A stretch of 64,000 bases of DNA from the NCBI GenBank assembly GCA_944989445.1, contig CALYLW010000133.1, forward strand, positions 1,819,829 through 1,883,828, in the 5' to 3' direction. Source of the stretch: Ampullaceana balthica. Its lineage: Eukaryota > Mollusca > Gastropoda > Lymnaeidae. The position numbers were made by a program, and so were the translations under genes. Shown one piece after another: positions 45,141 through 58,030 of this stretch (the first letter of the stretch is position 1; every line of letters begins with the position of its first letter). The notes under the pieces were generated by a model, which was not told the origin of the DNA, did no database searches, and saw only the letters and a list, made by a program, of their open reading frames with translations.

Positions 45141-45460
45141 ACATTATAACATGGGCTCAGTACATAGAGTACATCAACACACGAGCCACATACATATAAT
45201 ACATTATAACATGGGCCCAGTACATATAGTACATCAACACATGAGCCATGTACATTTAGTACATTCAGACATGAGCCGAGTTCAGAGAGTAGCACATGAG
45301 CCAAGTTCAGAGAGTAGCACATGAGCCAAGTTCAGAGAGTAGCACATGAGCCAAGTTCAGAGAGTAGTACATGAACCGAGTTCAGAGAGTAGCACATGAG
45401 CCAAGTTCAGAGAGTAGCACATGAGCCAATTTCAGAGAGTAGAACATGAGCCAAGTTCCG
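45141..45460. repeat. composite array: 60-bp units passing into 25-bp units
   Basis: From 45141 to about 45268 a 60-bp unit with ACATTATAACATGGGC and ATGAGCCA-type motifs repeats twice. From 45268 a shorter 25-bp unit (CATGAGCCAAGTTCAGAGAG plus TAGCA) takes over for about seven copies. The shared ACATGAGCC core suggests the short unit arose from the long one. Confidence 0.85.
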
Positions 45461-45662
45461 TGCGACCAATCAATGCAGTGTAAAGTACAATGGATGCGAC
45501 CAACACGCCAGCAAACGGCAATGACTAGACCACGTGACAAGTCATATTGCCTTTGAAATGTGGAGTCTTCCAATGACAGTAATTTAAATATTCATGTCAG
45601 GTTGATCAAATGTCTGACTGTGTGGTGTTATCTGGCAAACAAAGTTTGAGAAGCTCGTACCG

Positions 45663-45873
45663 AACAAACCTCTTTCTGTCGGCACACAGGTTGTCAAACC
45701 TACCAAACCTCTTTCTGTCGGCCCAGAGGTTGTCAAACCTACCAAACCTCTTTCTGTCGGCCCAGAGGTTGTCAAACCTACCAAACCCCTTTCTGTCGGC
45801 CCAGAGGTTGTCAAACCTACCAAACCTCTTTCTGTCGAGGTTGTCAAACCTACCAAACCTCTTTCTGTCTACT
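45663..45873. repeat. 39-bp tandem array, 5 copies
   Basis: The unit contains GAGGTTGTCAAACCTACCAA and ACCTCTTTCTGTCGGCCCA. One copy lacks the CGGCCCA part (30 bp). The GAGGTT/AACCT pair inside each unit is self-complementary. Confidence 0.93.
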
Positions 45874-46160
45874 CCACCCATCACACAACTCCACCCATCC
45901 ACCACTCCACCCGTCAACCTACTCCACCTATCCTTCAATATATCCCTCCCTCCATCCATACATCAAACCAACCTATCCACCCTTCCATCCATACCTCCAC
46001 TCCACCCATCCACCACTCCATCCATCCGACTTATCCACACATCACTCCTTTCATCCCTCTATTCCACCCATCCATTCACTCCACCCATCCACCCACCACT
46101 CCATCCACCCCAGCACTCCATCCACCCCAGCACTCCACCCATCCCTCCACCTACCCCAGT
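45874..46160. repeat. CCACCCATCCA-rich simple-sequence region
   Basis: Imperfect repeats of CCACTCCACCCATCC and related strings with no fixed period. The sequence is almost free of G. Confidence 0.75.
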
Positions 46161-47060
46161 CGTCCCCACCTTTACTCTGACCTGGTTCACACGCCACCAA
46201 AGAGACAAATAATATGTTCCAATTCCACGCTTCACCATTACAATCCCCCATCCCCCTCGAGGTCTTCACGAGGTCCACTCTCGCTGAATCTCGCCGGGTC
46301 AAAGTTCAAACACTAATGGGGCGTGTCGGCCTCTCACTCTTGTGTTGTAGAAATAGCAATTACCATCTAGTTAGGGCGCATGAGCATAGTGAAGTGATCA
46401 TAAATCAGTTTAATATGATTGAGTTAGATAAATGGACTTCCATTTAAAAAATATATATATTTAATGAAAATAAATGTAAACATTGACAGCTTTCTAAGAT
46501 AATCAAAATACATAATTTGCAATCTCTGTCACGTCTGTCTGTCATGTCTGTCCGTGACGCTACTAATTTTAGAAAGCAGCGCACCAAATTACTGCACCAA
46601 AAATTAACTCCTTTGGTACGGCCGCATAAAATTGTTCAATAGGGAAATAAATGAATAAAATAAAAATAAATAAAATAAATGAAAGTTCTTTATAAGTTAT
46701 TTTTTAATCTGATGTGTATTTATTTTGAAAACTTCCGTCATTTTTGACGGGTGATATACTAGTAAATTCATAAACAGTGCTAATGTAATGTGATTAAATT
46801 GATGTGTGGTAATTGGTTTCGTTAACTTCAATAAGTATATTCAGAATATTCATTTTGGCTACCGAGAGACTTTTGATGTACCAAAAATAAATGAAATTTA
46901 AAGATAATTCCCTTGAGTATTGGTCATCAAGTTTAAATTATCTTTCAGTAGTCGAATATATAATTAAATATACTTGTCGATTAAAATTAAATTAAACAGG
47001 AATTCAAGTGATATTACAAAATATAAGGATATATTTAAAAAATAAAATAAAATTGTTATT
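46161..47060. other. AT-rich intron spacer
   Basis: No gene recognised. Positions 46528-46620 contain TCTGTCTGTCATGTCTGTCC, and 46731-46752 contain CTTCCGTCATTTTTGACGGG. They may mark the two sides of an old interspersed repeat related to 27856-28020, but this is weak. Confidence 0.35.
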
Positions 47061-47063
47061 ATT

Positions 47064-48645
<1,582 letters not shown>

Positions 48646-48647
48646 AT

Positions 48648-48824
48648 CAATGGCGTAGCTAGGGATTTGGGGGCCCGGGGGCTTGGCCTCTTTGCCTGCA
48701 AACATGGTAGTGGCATAATATTTAATGTAAAAAAAAATTCGGACTCTCCTTTGCCCCCCCCCTTTTCAAGTGGGGACCGGGGGGACTTTCGAATTTTGAC
48801 CCCCCTCCCCTAGCTACGCCACTG
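48648..48824. mobile_element. short inverted-terminus element (MITE), 177 bp
   Basis: The left end CAATGGCGTAGCTAGGG and the right end, reverse complemented, CAGTGGCGTAGCTAGGG match at 16 of 17 positions. The flanks CTATATAT (48640-48647) and CTATCTAT (48825-48832) agree at 7 of 8 bases, fitting an 8-bp target duplication of hAT type. The interior is G/C-run-rich and non-coding. The GTGGCGTAGCTAGG terminus is common among short interspersed elements of many animals. Confidence 0.7.
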
Positions 48825-48949
48825 CTATCTATACTCTTTGGTTTTCTTCTTATGCGTAAAGAAAGAAATATATTGCCATCTCTTTCCTTTGATTTATCAG
48901 GCAAATATTTTCATGCTTCATAAATACACATTTTAAATCACTTCTAATA

Positions 48950-49160
48950 AAACGCACGCAAACAAGCAAGCAAGCGAATACACATAAGCACCTACACCAG
49001 CACGCATACACACACGCGGAAACGCATAAAACACGCGAACATATGGATGCACAACACACACACAAAACATGCGCCAACACGCATACAAGAATACACACAC
49101 CACACATATACTCACAACACACGCGCGTACACACACAAACACGCACACAACACACACATA
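48950..49160. repeat. degenerate CA/CACG-rich region
   Basis: ACACACACA and CACGCATACA strings without a constant period. Cys/Val-rich frames on the minus strand are by-products. Confidence 0.75.
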
Positions 49161-51575
49161 AAAAATCTCATTTTCAAGTCCTTTGCTTTAAATTACAAGG
49201 GAAAAAAGCAACAAAGAAATGTGTGTTTGCTATTGTGTTTTTTATTTTTAATAAATAAATCTGCAGAGATCAACTGAGATATTACTGGATCGTGACAGAC
49301 TGCCAATAAAATGGCGCACCGCCCGAAGGTTGCCGAGGCCGGCAGATAACACGGGTCACTAATAACTGTATCGGATTTTATGGTCGGTGCTATGAATGAC
49401 AATAAACTTTGTCATGAGAAGGCCGAAATGTCAATACCATGTTAAATGCCCGCTTCAATGGATGACATTTTGTTTTTATAACAAAGAACGGAATTTCCCC
49501 ATTCACTTATTCATCTCTGTTATCTCCATTACCAACAATGTATTTTTTTTTAAAGTGAATAGAGCCCAACCCACCTTTCATTGTCCCTGTAAAATATTCT
49601 CACTGTTCTATATCTTTAAAAATATGAGGGTAGTTTTTAATACAACGCGATTGATCAGTTTGCCATGAGAGTGATAGGATTGGCGAACTGTTGTTGAAAA
49701 ATCTGGGGAAGAGATTAGACTTTTAAGTTGTCATAAAGTTAGGGTCTGCATTTTTGTAAGCTTCCCCCCCCCCACGAACAGGACAATGTTAAGTAATAAA
49801 GGGCTGGAATACTGTGTTTTATAAGCCGGTAACTTAAGCCCAGTGCTATGACGTCGTATCACTGCTTTCTTTTAATAGGGAAATCCACCCGAAAACAAAA
49901 CAATAACAACAACTCAGAACTGAAAAGTTAGTGAGAGGAGCTTGTCCTGTCGTTGCTATTAAACAATCATTGATTATAAATGAAGTGGGGGATGGGGGAC
50001 AGAGTGAGGTCTCAAAAATAGTTGTGTATTATGTTTCTATTTCTTCAAATGACTACAGTGCAGTGATTACAAAAGGAAGAAAATAAAAATTAATAAATAA
50101 CTTGTTTAAATTAAATACAGATAAAAACAATAAAATTACCCACGAATGAGAATAAAGTCCCCCACACATGAGAATAAACTCCCCCCCCCCACATGAGAAT
50201 ATAGTCCCATTTTTGTGCTTTGAATTGAACACTCAGAGATTAAAAAGAAATTATTTTGTTATTTTCAAAGTTTTAATTTTTTTAATACATGGTACTACAT
50301 TCACGCATCGAAACCACGCATTGTTTGTGTGGTACATGGTACTACATCCACGCATCGAAACCACGCATTGTTTGCGTGGTAATTCTCGAGCATCACAATT
50401 GAAATAACGTCTGCAGCTGATTTCTTATTATAACAGGCGTCTGTGACGATGGCTGTCGTGCCCCCTGCACGCATGCCAACTGTTTCCACACAAGGAAGGA
50501 GCTCCGCTAAGATCTCCACGCGACTGACGCATTGTTCCTCGCCTGCCTACCGACATGTCTATTATGGCTGGCCGAGAGGGCCACACTGAATAATTAACCC
50601 TAACATTGCCGTAATAACACGCCTCGGTCCATCTCAGCGCACACGGTCAAACGTGGGGGTGGCGGTGCTCTCCCCTTCAGCAAAGGCTGAGCAACCATGA
50701 TGCCGTGTCGGGCTTGTTATTTCCGGTGATGCGCGTCATACGCAAAATGGCGGCCGTTTGGTTTATGGACCGGTGTCTTGCGTGCGGTGAAATTATCGCT
50801 GATTTATGAACTGGAAACCACCAGAGTTATCGTTACATGGCGTGGAGAATTGTAATTATATTCATTATCATTCTTGATATTTCATAAAGTATTATAAACT
50901 TAAATATATAGATTTTATAAATGAAACTATAGAAATATCTTGACCAAGAATGTAGATAAAGTTTCACGAAAATGACTAGTTACCATTTTGTGTAGGTGAG
51001 TGGGAGTGGGGTTACATTAAGACAAAGAAAAGACGAAGGCCCATTCCTTGAATTTCAAAGAGTACATTGTCTGATACTATTATGTTATCAGTGCGAGTAA
51101 AGCCTATGTAGAGAAAAGCAGACCTAGGCCTTTATTCATTCTCTTAATACTAAACTCAGTAGCTGATAGGTCTTTACATTCATCCTCATACTTTTAGACC
51201 AATAGGTCACACATCTTCATGCATACTTTCACTAGCAAACGGAGAGGTCTCCAATTTTCATGCAACATTTAAAAATAAACCGAAAGGTCTGACATCTTCA
51301 GACAAGCTGTTGCTTTAATTCTACAGAAATTTAAGGGTTTTATTTTTTAATTTAAAAACAATTTTTTGGGGCGTACATTTCTGATGGGCGTGTGGTGGGG
51401 TTGTGTGGGGATGCCAGGGGCGTGTCTCCTTCTTTTCCCCGCATGTAGAGACGTCGCTGGCGTTTACGAGCTCGTCTCACGTCAGGTCACTGGGCACGTC
51501 TCCATCAGACGGCGTATTAGGTTCTCAATGTCATTTCTCGCTACACGGCAGCAGATTCAATTTGTCTGGGGCCCA
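49161..51575. other. 2.4-kb intron stretch with few repeats
   Basis: No gene recognised. A 47-bp unit (TACATGGTACTACATTCACG and so on) is repeated twice at 50286-50379. A less AT-rich island at 50430-50830 contains AAAATGGCGGC at 50744-50754 (YY1 consensus) preceded by ATTTCCGG (ETS-type). A regulatory role is inference. Confidence 0.35.
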
Positions 51576-51582
51576 TAACTTG

Positions 51583-51714
51583 ACCAACCTACTTCACCAA
51601 CCTACTTCACCAACCTACTTCACCAACCTACTTCACCAACCTACTTCACCAACCTACTTCACCAACCTACTTCACCAACCTACTTCACCAACCTACTTCA
51701 CCAACCTACTTCAC
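51583..51714. repeat. 13-bp tandem array, about 10 copies
   Basis: The unit ACCAACCTACTTC is repeated without change until the final copy (ACCAGCC). Confidence 0.95.
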
Positions 51715-52685
51715 CAGCCGTGGCCCACGCCTAAAACATCAAACAGCTGATCAATAATTTCTTCTAATATCAGCCGACACATTTCATCGAAAAACCACAT
51801 TTTAGCCAAAAAATCTCATCGAACAAATACAACTCAATCTCTACAAACAATTTCAGTTCAGACACAAGAGTTACCTGCCATAATACAAGCGATCCGAACA
51901 CGTTTTCTCCATTTTAATATTTTGTTTTGTTCCTTGGCGACTTCCATTTTCCTGATTTTTTAATTTTTTTTAAACTCCTTATATTTTTTAAGATCGCATC
52001 CTCTGTCACCAAAGATAAACAAGACAAGCGAAGCTTTTAAATGGACATCATCTTTTCTTCTTGAGTCGGCCGCCATAAGCATCGTTAAATTCACACCATG
52101 TCGCACACAAAGGGGACATCATTCATGAGGGGCGAGAAAAATTAACAAAGGGAGGATACAAGGTTATGGAAATGGATAGAAAGTAGCGACGACAACTTTA
52201 AGAGAAACAAAAAAATAAAAATAAAAAAATAAAATAAAAATAAAAATAAAAAAAAATAAAAAAAGACAGAATTAAAAAAAAATTCTTTCATTTCGCCCCT
52301 TGTCTTGTCACAGACATTCAGTGCTTGGGATTTTTTTAAAAAAAGTTCTCTCTGTGAGGACAGCACCATTCAGTGTAAAAGTGAAATGATATGGCGGGTA
52401 TTTGATTTAGAAGAGAAAAATGAACAGTTGTCTGTCGGATAGAATAATAAGTGGTCCGTTATACATTTGACGGGGTGGGAGTGGGGGTGAGGAGAAGTTT
52501 GGGGTGGGGGAGGAGGGTTGTTGGTTTTTTTGTTTGAGGTCAGTGATGTGGATAGAGGACATGAGGAGGAAGTGGACTGAGGCGATGTGGATTCGTGGAC
52601 AGGAGGGTGTCCTGGATAATGGATTCTGTACCTTCAGGATTCCTCAGTGGCAATTTTTACGTGTTTTTTTTTGTTTCGTTGTTGT
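51715..52685. other. intron spacer with an A-rich tract
   Basis: An AAAATAAAAATAA tract runs at 52207-52265. No gene is recognised. Confidence 0.4.
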
Positions 52686-52693
52686 TGGAAGTG

Positions 52694-52912
52694 AATGTTA
52701 AATGATGTTTGGTTTGTTAAATGATGTTTGGTTTGTTAAATGATGTTTGGTTTGTTAAATGATGTTTGGTTTGTTGAATGATGTTTGGTTTGTTAAATGA
52801 TGTTTGGTTTGTTGAATGATGTTTGGTTTGTTAAATGATGTTTGGTTTGTTAAATGATGTTTGGTTTGTTAAATGATGTTTGGTTTGTTAAATGATGTTT
52901 TGGTTTGGTGAT
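52694..52912. repeat. 19-bp tandem array, about 12 copies
   Basis: The unit is GTTAAATGATGTTTGGTTT. GTTGAATG replaces GTTAAATG in two alternate copies. Confidence 0.95.
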
Positions 52913-53151
52913 GAAGTCTTATTTTAATTCGTGATACCATACAAATAGCCTTTCCCACCACCCCACCCCTCCACACACACACTTTCAAAAGTCTCAGATC
53001 CCACATCAATTACATTTCACATTGGCTCTCATGTGGGCCAAGAAGTCCTCATCTAGGCCAACCTCTGATTTACTTTATCTTTTAAGTCGGGGACATTCGT
53101 TTATACGACTAAACTTGTACAGATCAGTGACAGATCGGTTGTTGAGGTGGT

Positions 53152-53240
53152 GGTGAGGGGGTGTGTGAGAGGGGGTGTGTGAGAGGGGGTGTGTGAGAGG
53201 GGGTGTGTGAGAGGGGGTGTGTGAGAGGGGGTGTGTGTTT
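53152..53240. repeat. 15-bp GAGAGGGGGTGTGTG tandem array, 6 copies
   Basis: Near-perfect copies. The + strand is G/T-rich with a G5 run in every unit, so quadruplex formation is possible. Confidence 0.95.
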
Positions 53241-54070
53241 TGGGAGACTATGGTTGACACGCGCGCAAAACGTTTTGGACTGTTTCTGGGGACGCTGAAA
53301 TGCGGTGCATCAAAGCCAGGACGGTGTCGTCTGCAACAAAGCCGCGTCCATCAACGGTTTGCGGTGTCAGTGACAACCAGAGTGCAGCCCAGATTGGATT
53401 TCATACACGGCACATTTCAAACCATTTTTCTTCTCTTCTTGTATTTCGGTATACACGCTTAATTCTTGATCATTTGACGCTTTCGGAAGCTGCTAGCCCA
53501 CTGTAAGTGTAAGACCTCTCTCGAGTTTCATCAGTTCTCGGTTTCATTCAATCCCCTATCCCCCCCTTTTATAAGACATCATTTTTTTTACCACCAGCTG
53601 TCAAACGCCGCTGGTCGGAGTCGCCCCTGAGGGCGAATGTAAACCCCCCCCTAGTGGGGCCGCCACTCCTGGCTTTCTCGCCTTTATCTCAATTCTTTCG
53701 GAGAAGCGATTCGGTTTTTGTATTGACAGAAGACGCGCGTGATACGATATTATTCCACCTGGGAAGCGGAGGGGATCACCGGGGTATTACCTCCATCGCA
53801 CGAACCGCTTTAGTGGGAAGAGAGGGCAGGGTTCACGTAAACGAGAGCCCAGGTTTGGTTTCTGTATCACGTACTACCGTCCGTCCGAGTGACAAGATTT
53901 TACATGATAGGTGTATGTTATCTTACATGATAGGTGTATGTTATCTTACATGATAGGTGTATGGGTCTCATGATAAAGACAATGGATGATGATGACGATG
54001 CCTTTTTGTGAAATCATCACGCAGTGAACAGTTTCAAAATTGACAGTGTGGCGGAGCTTAGGAACTGATT
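53241..54070. other. intron island without recognised genes
   Basis: GC-balanced non-repetitive sequence, especially 53260-53400 and 53600-53880. A 22-bp unit (TTACATGATAGGTGTATGTTATC-like) is repeated three times at 53899-53955. Short frames show no domain. Confidence 0.4.
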
Positions 54071-54075
54071 GAGCC

Positions 54076-54575
54076 AGAACAAGGTGTCACCAGAACAAGG
54101 TGTCACCAGAGCAAGGTGTCACCAGAGCAAGGTGTCACCAGAACAAGGTGTCACCAGAACAAGGTGTCACCAGAACAAGGTGTCACCAGAACAAGGTGTC
54201 ACCAGAACATAGTGTCACCAGAACAAAGTGTCACTCTGTCATCAGAAGGTGTCACCAGAACATAGTTTCACCAGAACAAAGTGTCATCAGAAGGTGTCAC
54301 CAGAACATGGTGTCACCAGAACATGGTGTCACCAGAACATGGTGTCACCAGAACATGGTGTCACCAGAACATAGTGTCACCAGAACATAGTGTCACCAGA
54401 ACATAGTGTCACCAGAACATAGTGTCACCAGAACATAGTGTCACCAGAACAAAGTGTCACTCTGTCATCAGAAGGTGTCACCAGGACATAGTGTCACCAG
54501 AACATAGTGTCACCAGAACATAGTGTCACCAGAACATAGTGTCACCAGAACAAGGTGTCACCAGAACATGGTGTT
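54076..54575. repeat. 16-bp minisatellite, about 30 copies
   Basis: The unit is ACCAGAACAAGGTGTC. Variant families are AACATAGTGTC, AACATGGTGTC and AGCAAGGTGTC, in runs. A CACTCTGTCATCAGAAGGTG insert occurs twice (about 54231 and 54459) with the same neighbours, evidence of a block duplication of about 230 bp. Confidence 0.96.
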
Positions 54576-54657
54576 ACAAGCAACAGGTGACGTTTATAAG
54601 TGGCAGGCTGTTAGATATACTGAAAAGATTGACCCGGGGTAGACGGGATGGGGTTCC

Positions 54658-54803
54658 ATGACAAAACGACAAGGTGACAAAACGACAATGTGACAAAATG
54701 ACAATGTGACAAAATGACAAGGTGACAAAATGACAAGGTGACAAAACGACAATGAGACAAAATGACAAGGTGACAAAATGACAAGGTGACAAAACGACAA
54801 GGT
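54658..54803 (+). repeat. 16-bp GACAAAACGACAAGGT array, left arm of an inverted pair
   Basis: About nine copies with AAAATG/AAAACG and AATGT/AAGGT variants. The reverse complement of the same unit forms a second array at 54981-55058. Confidence 0.93.
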
Positions 54804-54980
54804 CTGATAGAAACAACGTAGATGACTGTAGAACCCCTTAATGAAGTCCCCGTGATTATGTCACTTTGAACATAGACTAAGGTTGTCAGACTCAATAGCT
54901 CAGCGGCCAAAACTAAAAACACTTTTCAGTCAAAATCATGGACCTTGTTTTTTTTCGTTGTTCCATTCTGAATTATTTTT

Positions 54981-55058
54981 GTCACCAAGTCGTTTTGTCA
55001 CCATGTCGTTTTGTCGCTTGTCGTTTTGTCACCATGTCGTTTTGTCGCTTGTCGTTTA
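54981..55058 (-). repeat. inverted GTCACCATGTCGTTTTGTCG array, right arm
   Basis: TTGTCACCATGTCGTTTTGT and CGCTTGTCGTTTTGT alternate. Reverse complemented, these match the unit of 54658-54803. The arms are separated by about 180 bp and could fold into a long hairpin. Confidence 0.85.
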
Positions 55059-57002
55059 GTCTGGTTACCACGGGATGGAGGTGAAGACGAATGGGGGTGG
55101 GAGGGGAAGGGAAAACAGAAGCACAATCAAGAGGACCAGGCGCCCCTTTGCAAGAATAAACCTAGAGGTCACATTGATAGGTTTCCCTTCAAACAACGCA
55201 TAGTTAAATAAAGAAGAAAAGAAAAACAAACCAACGGAGTGGCAGATGTCTTTGCGGCTGAACAATGTAAGAGATCTATTATTAATTAACGAGGACACAT
55301 AGAGGGTTACCAGGCGCTCGCTCCTTTAAGATTTAATTTAAATCACACGCTATTCTTTAGGTGGTTTCAAGAAACACTATAAGATATAATCCGAAACATT
55401 TGGATACAAAATCCTCTTCACAGGTTCCGGGGGGGGGGTTGGATTTTGGGGAGGGGTGTGGGTGGGTGTGTGGCGCCATCTATCTACCACCCTGGGTGAC
55501 ACTAAACCTATTGACCCCATTTTTAAAAAAAACCCAAATTTTCCGATGTTTGTTTTTTTACAGCCACGAATAACCAAAACGGTTTGCAGTTAAACGGTTT
55601 CCGCCTACGAGGCACCACGAGTTCGGTAGACCCGTAGCTCGGTGGGCATAACTTTCCCTCTCTGAAAAGCTCGGCTCGGATTTCAGTGGAATCCGTGTAA
55701 CTAGATAATTATCTGTATTATAAAAGTCATTATTCCATTGTGCGACCGGAAATATCTCGACCATCCCAGTGTTGGTCCGATTTAATTAAGTTCGACTGCG
55801 CCTCGACCAATGGAATTAACTCGGTGTTTCGTACTGTCATTTCTCCATAACGTCGTGTCGCCTACTCGTCTTGTCACGCTGATGGATACATGAAAGATGG
55901 CTGACAGATGAAAGGGGACCAGTGACGAGAAAGTAGGCAAGTGGAAGCTGGCACGACATACACAGGTGGGGGGAGGGAAGCGGCGGGGACAAAAGGAGTT
56001 CTAAGATAGGGTTACCGGACCTTATCAAAGGAAAGAATTGGCAAAAACGGTTTCCGTAAACAACCGCAGATTGTCGTCTGTTTGTCGTCTGTTTTGTCAA
56101 CCAACTTAAGACTTTTACTTTTAGTTAACTGTAAGGCGAGAAGCTTGCCTTACTGTGTACTGACAGCCTGTCTTCGAATGTACCGACAGCCTGTCTTAGA
56201 ATTTACCGACAGCCTGTGTCAGAATGTACTGACTACCTGTCTTAGAAAGTACTGACAGTCTTTCTTACAGTTAACTGATATCTCTTAAGATCCCATTCAA
56301 CCAAGGAATTTAAAGCATTTCTTAAAATGTGTGTTGGTTTGTAACTGTTTAAATTAATGATCAAATATTCATATTTTTCCTTGCTGTCTGACTGAGAAAT
56401 TAAAATTAAAATGAATAACAATTTAAATGTTTTTTTAAAAAAATATATAAATTTCGATTTTGAAAAGGCGTGATTCTTTTTTAAAAACCACGAAGGTTCT
56501 TAATGAACATTTGATCAATTTTAATTCATTGTACTCATTAGTTTTTGCCATATATATTAAAGCATTGTTGTTGCTGTGTTGTTGTTGTTGTTGTTGTTGT
56601 TTAAATTATGATTTTAGTGAATAAAATCTGGCGTTATAATAAAAGATTTTATCTTGGCTGAGACTAAACGGTTTTAAAAATAAATTCCAAATGAATAACA
56701 TTTTGTTTTTCTTTGTCTTTTGTTGCTGTTGTAATTATTTATAACAATCTGACAATCCCGCTATTTGTGAATTGAATCATAGGCAAACGATCTTTCATCA
56801 AATGGTCCGTGTCCAGTGGTCCAGTGTCTAGTGTCCAGTTCACAGTAACCGAAAACATAATGGCCTCCTCTTCTTGAGTTTTTGAATCTGAATTCAATTC
56901 AAATTTTGACATAAAAGCTAATCAATACGTTATACACAGTAAACCATAGAGAATTCTCACTTTATTAGACTTTATATCTTGTTGTTTCCAGCGTCACCTG
57001 CA
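55059..57002. other. last 2 kb of the intron before exon 2
   Basis: No gene recognised. A 23-bp unit with GTACTGACAGCCTGTCTTAG occurs about five times, diverged, at 56155-56280. A (TTG)n tract lies at 56575-56602. GCTAATCAATAC near 56919 could serve as a branch point, though the distance to the acceptor (about 110 bp) is long. Confidence 0.4.
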
Positions 57003-57028
57003 TCTTTCTTTCTCTCTCTCGTCCCCAG

Positions 57029-57156
57029 CGCCCGGCCCGGCAGGCCACCCAAGCGTGTCCACTCATCCAACCCTGTCGACAATGACGTGCTGGAGAAGCT
57101 GAAGCGAAGGAAGCTGGACATTCCCGGGGAGTACCCGTATGACCAGAGATTTTACG
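57029..57156 (+). CDS. dac: dachshund exon 2
   Basis: This exon continues the dachshund open frame after the 54-kb intron. It supplies the third base of the split Asn codon, then encodes ARPGRPPKRVHSSNPVDN and DVLEKLKRRKLDIPGEYPYD. PGRPPKR is a basic AT-hook-like block found at the same place, right after the DAC domain, in vertebrate DACH. The rest is diverged and Lys/Arg-rich, possibly nuclear-localising. The acceptor is a 24-base pyrimidine run ending CCCCAG. The donor is TTTACG followed by GTAAAC at 57157, so the exon is 128 bases and leaves a single base of the next codon. The open frame continues to a stop at 57198-57200, but the intronic reading past 57156 is not coding. Confidence 0.85.
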
Positions 57157-57247
57157 GTAAACACCCAGTTTGTTGTCGTGTGTTTGATGGGCCCAGGTGA
57201 CCTGGTTGGTTTGACTTTGGAACATCTCAAGGTTAAACATTTTAAGG

Positions 57248-57505
57248 TGTAACATTTCTATATATGTAACATTTCTATATATGTAACATTTCTATATATG
57301 TAACATTTCTATATATGTAACATTTCTATATATGTAACATTTCTATAGGTGTAACATTTCTATATATGTAACATTTCTATATATGTAACATTTCTATATA
57401 TGTAACATTTCTATATATGTAACATTTCTATATATGTAACATTTCTATATATGTAACATTTCTATATATGTAACATTTCTATATATGTAACATTCCTATA
57501 GGTGT
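57248..57505. repeat. 17-bp tandem array, about 15 copies
   Basis: The unit TGTAACATTTCTATATA is nearly invariant, with TAGG for TATA in two units. Degenerate TGTAACAT copies persist to about 57650, a decayed right edge. The array starts less than 100 bp after the exon 2 donor. Confidence 0.95.
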
Positions 57506-57755
57506 AACATTTAAGTAACATTTGAAGGCGTAACATCTGGGGGGTAATACATCAAAGTGTAACTTTCTAGTTGTAACATCTGTATGGAAAACACATCAAA
57601 GTGTAACTTTCTAGTTGTAACATCTAAAGGGGTAACATTTCTAGGTGTAATAGCTGAAAGATGCTGTTATTGATATGTTTATTTAAATGTACAACATTTT
57701 CAAACAATAACATGTTCTCAGCCGTGAAACTCCGTAACTGAAGTTATTTCTCTTG

Positions 57756-58030
57756 TTCCAAGTTAAAATGAATAGCCAAGTTAAAACGTTAAAATGAATA
57801 GTCCAGTTAAAACGTTAAAATGAATAGCCAAGTTAAAACGTTAAAATGAATAGCCAAGTTAAAACGTTAAAATGAATAGTCCAGTTAAAACGTTAAAATG
57901 AATAGCCAAGTTAAAACGTTAAAATGAATAGCCAATTTAAAACATTAAAATGAATAGTCCAGGTAAAACGTTAAAATGAATAGTCCAGTTAAAACGTTAA
58001 AATGAATAGTCCAGTTAAAACGTTAAAATG
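57756..58030. repeat. 26-bp tandem array, about 10 copies
   Basis: The unit is AAAACGTTAAAATGAATAGT plus CCAGTT, with GCCAAGTT variants in alternate copies. Confidence 0.95.
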
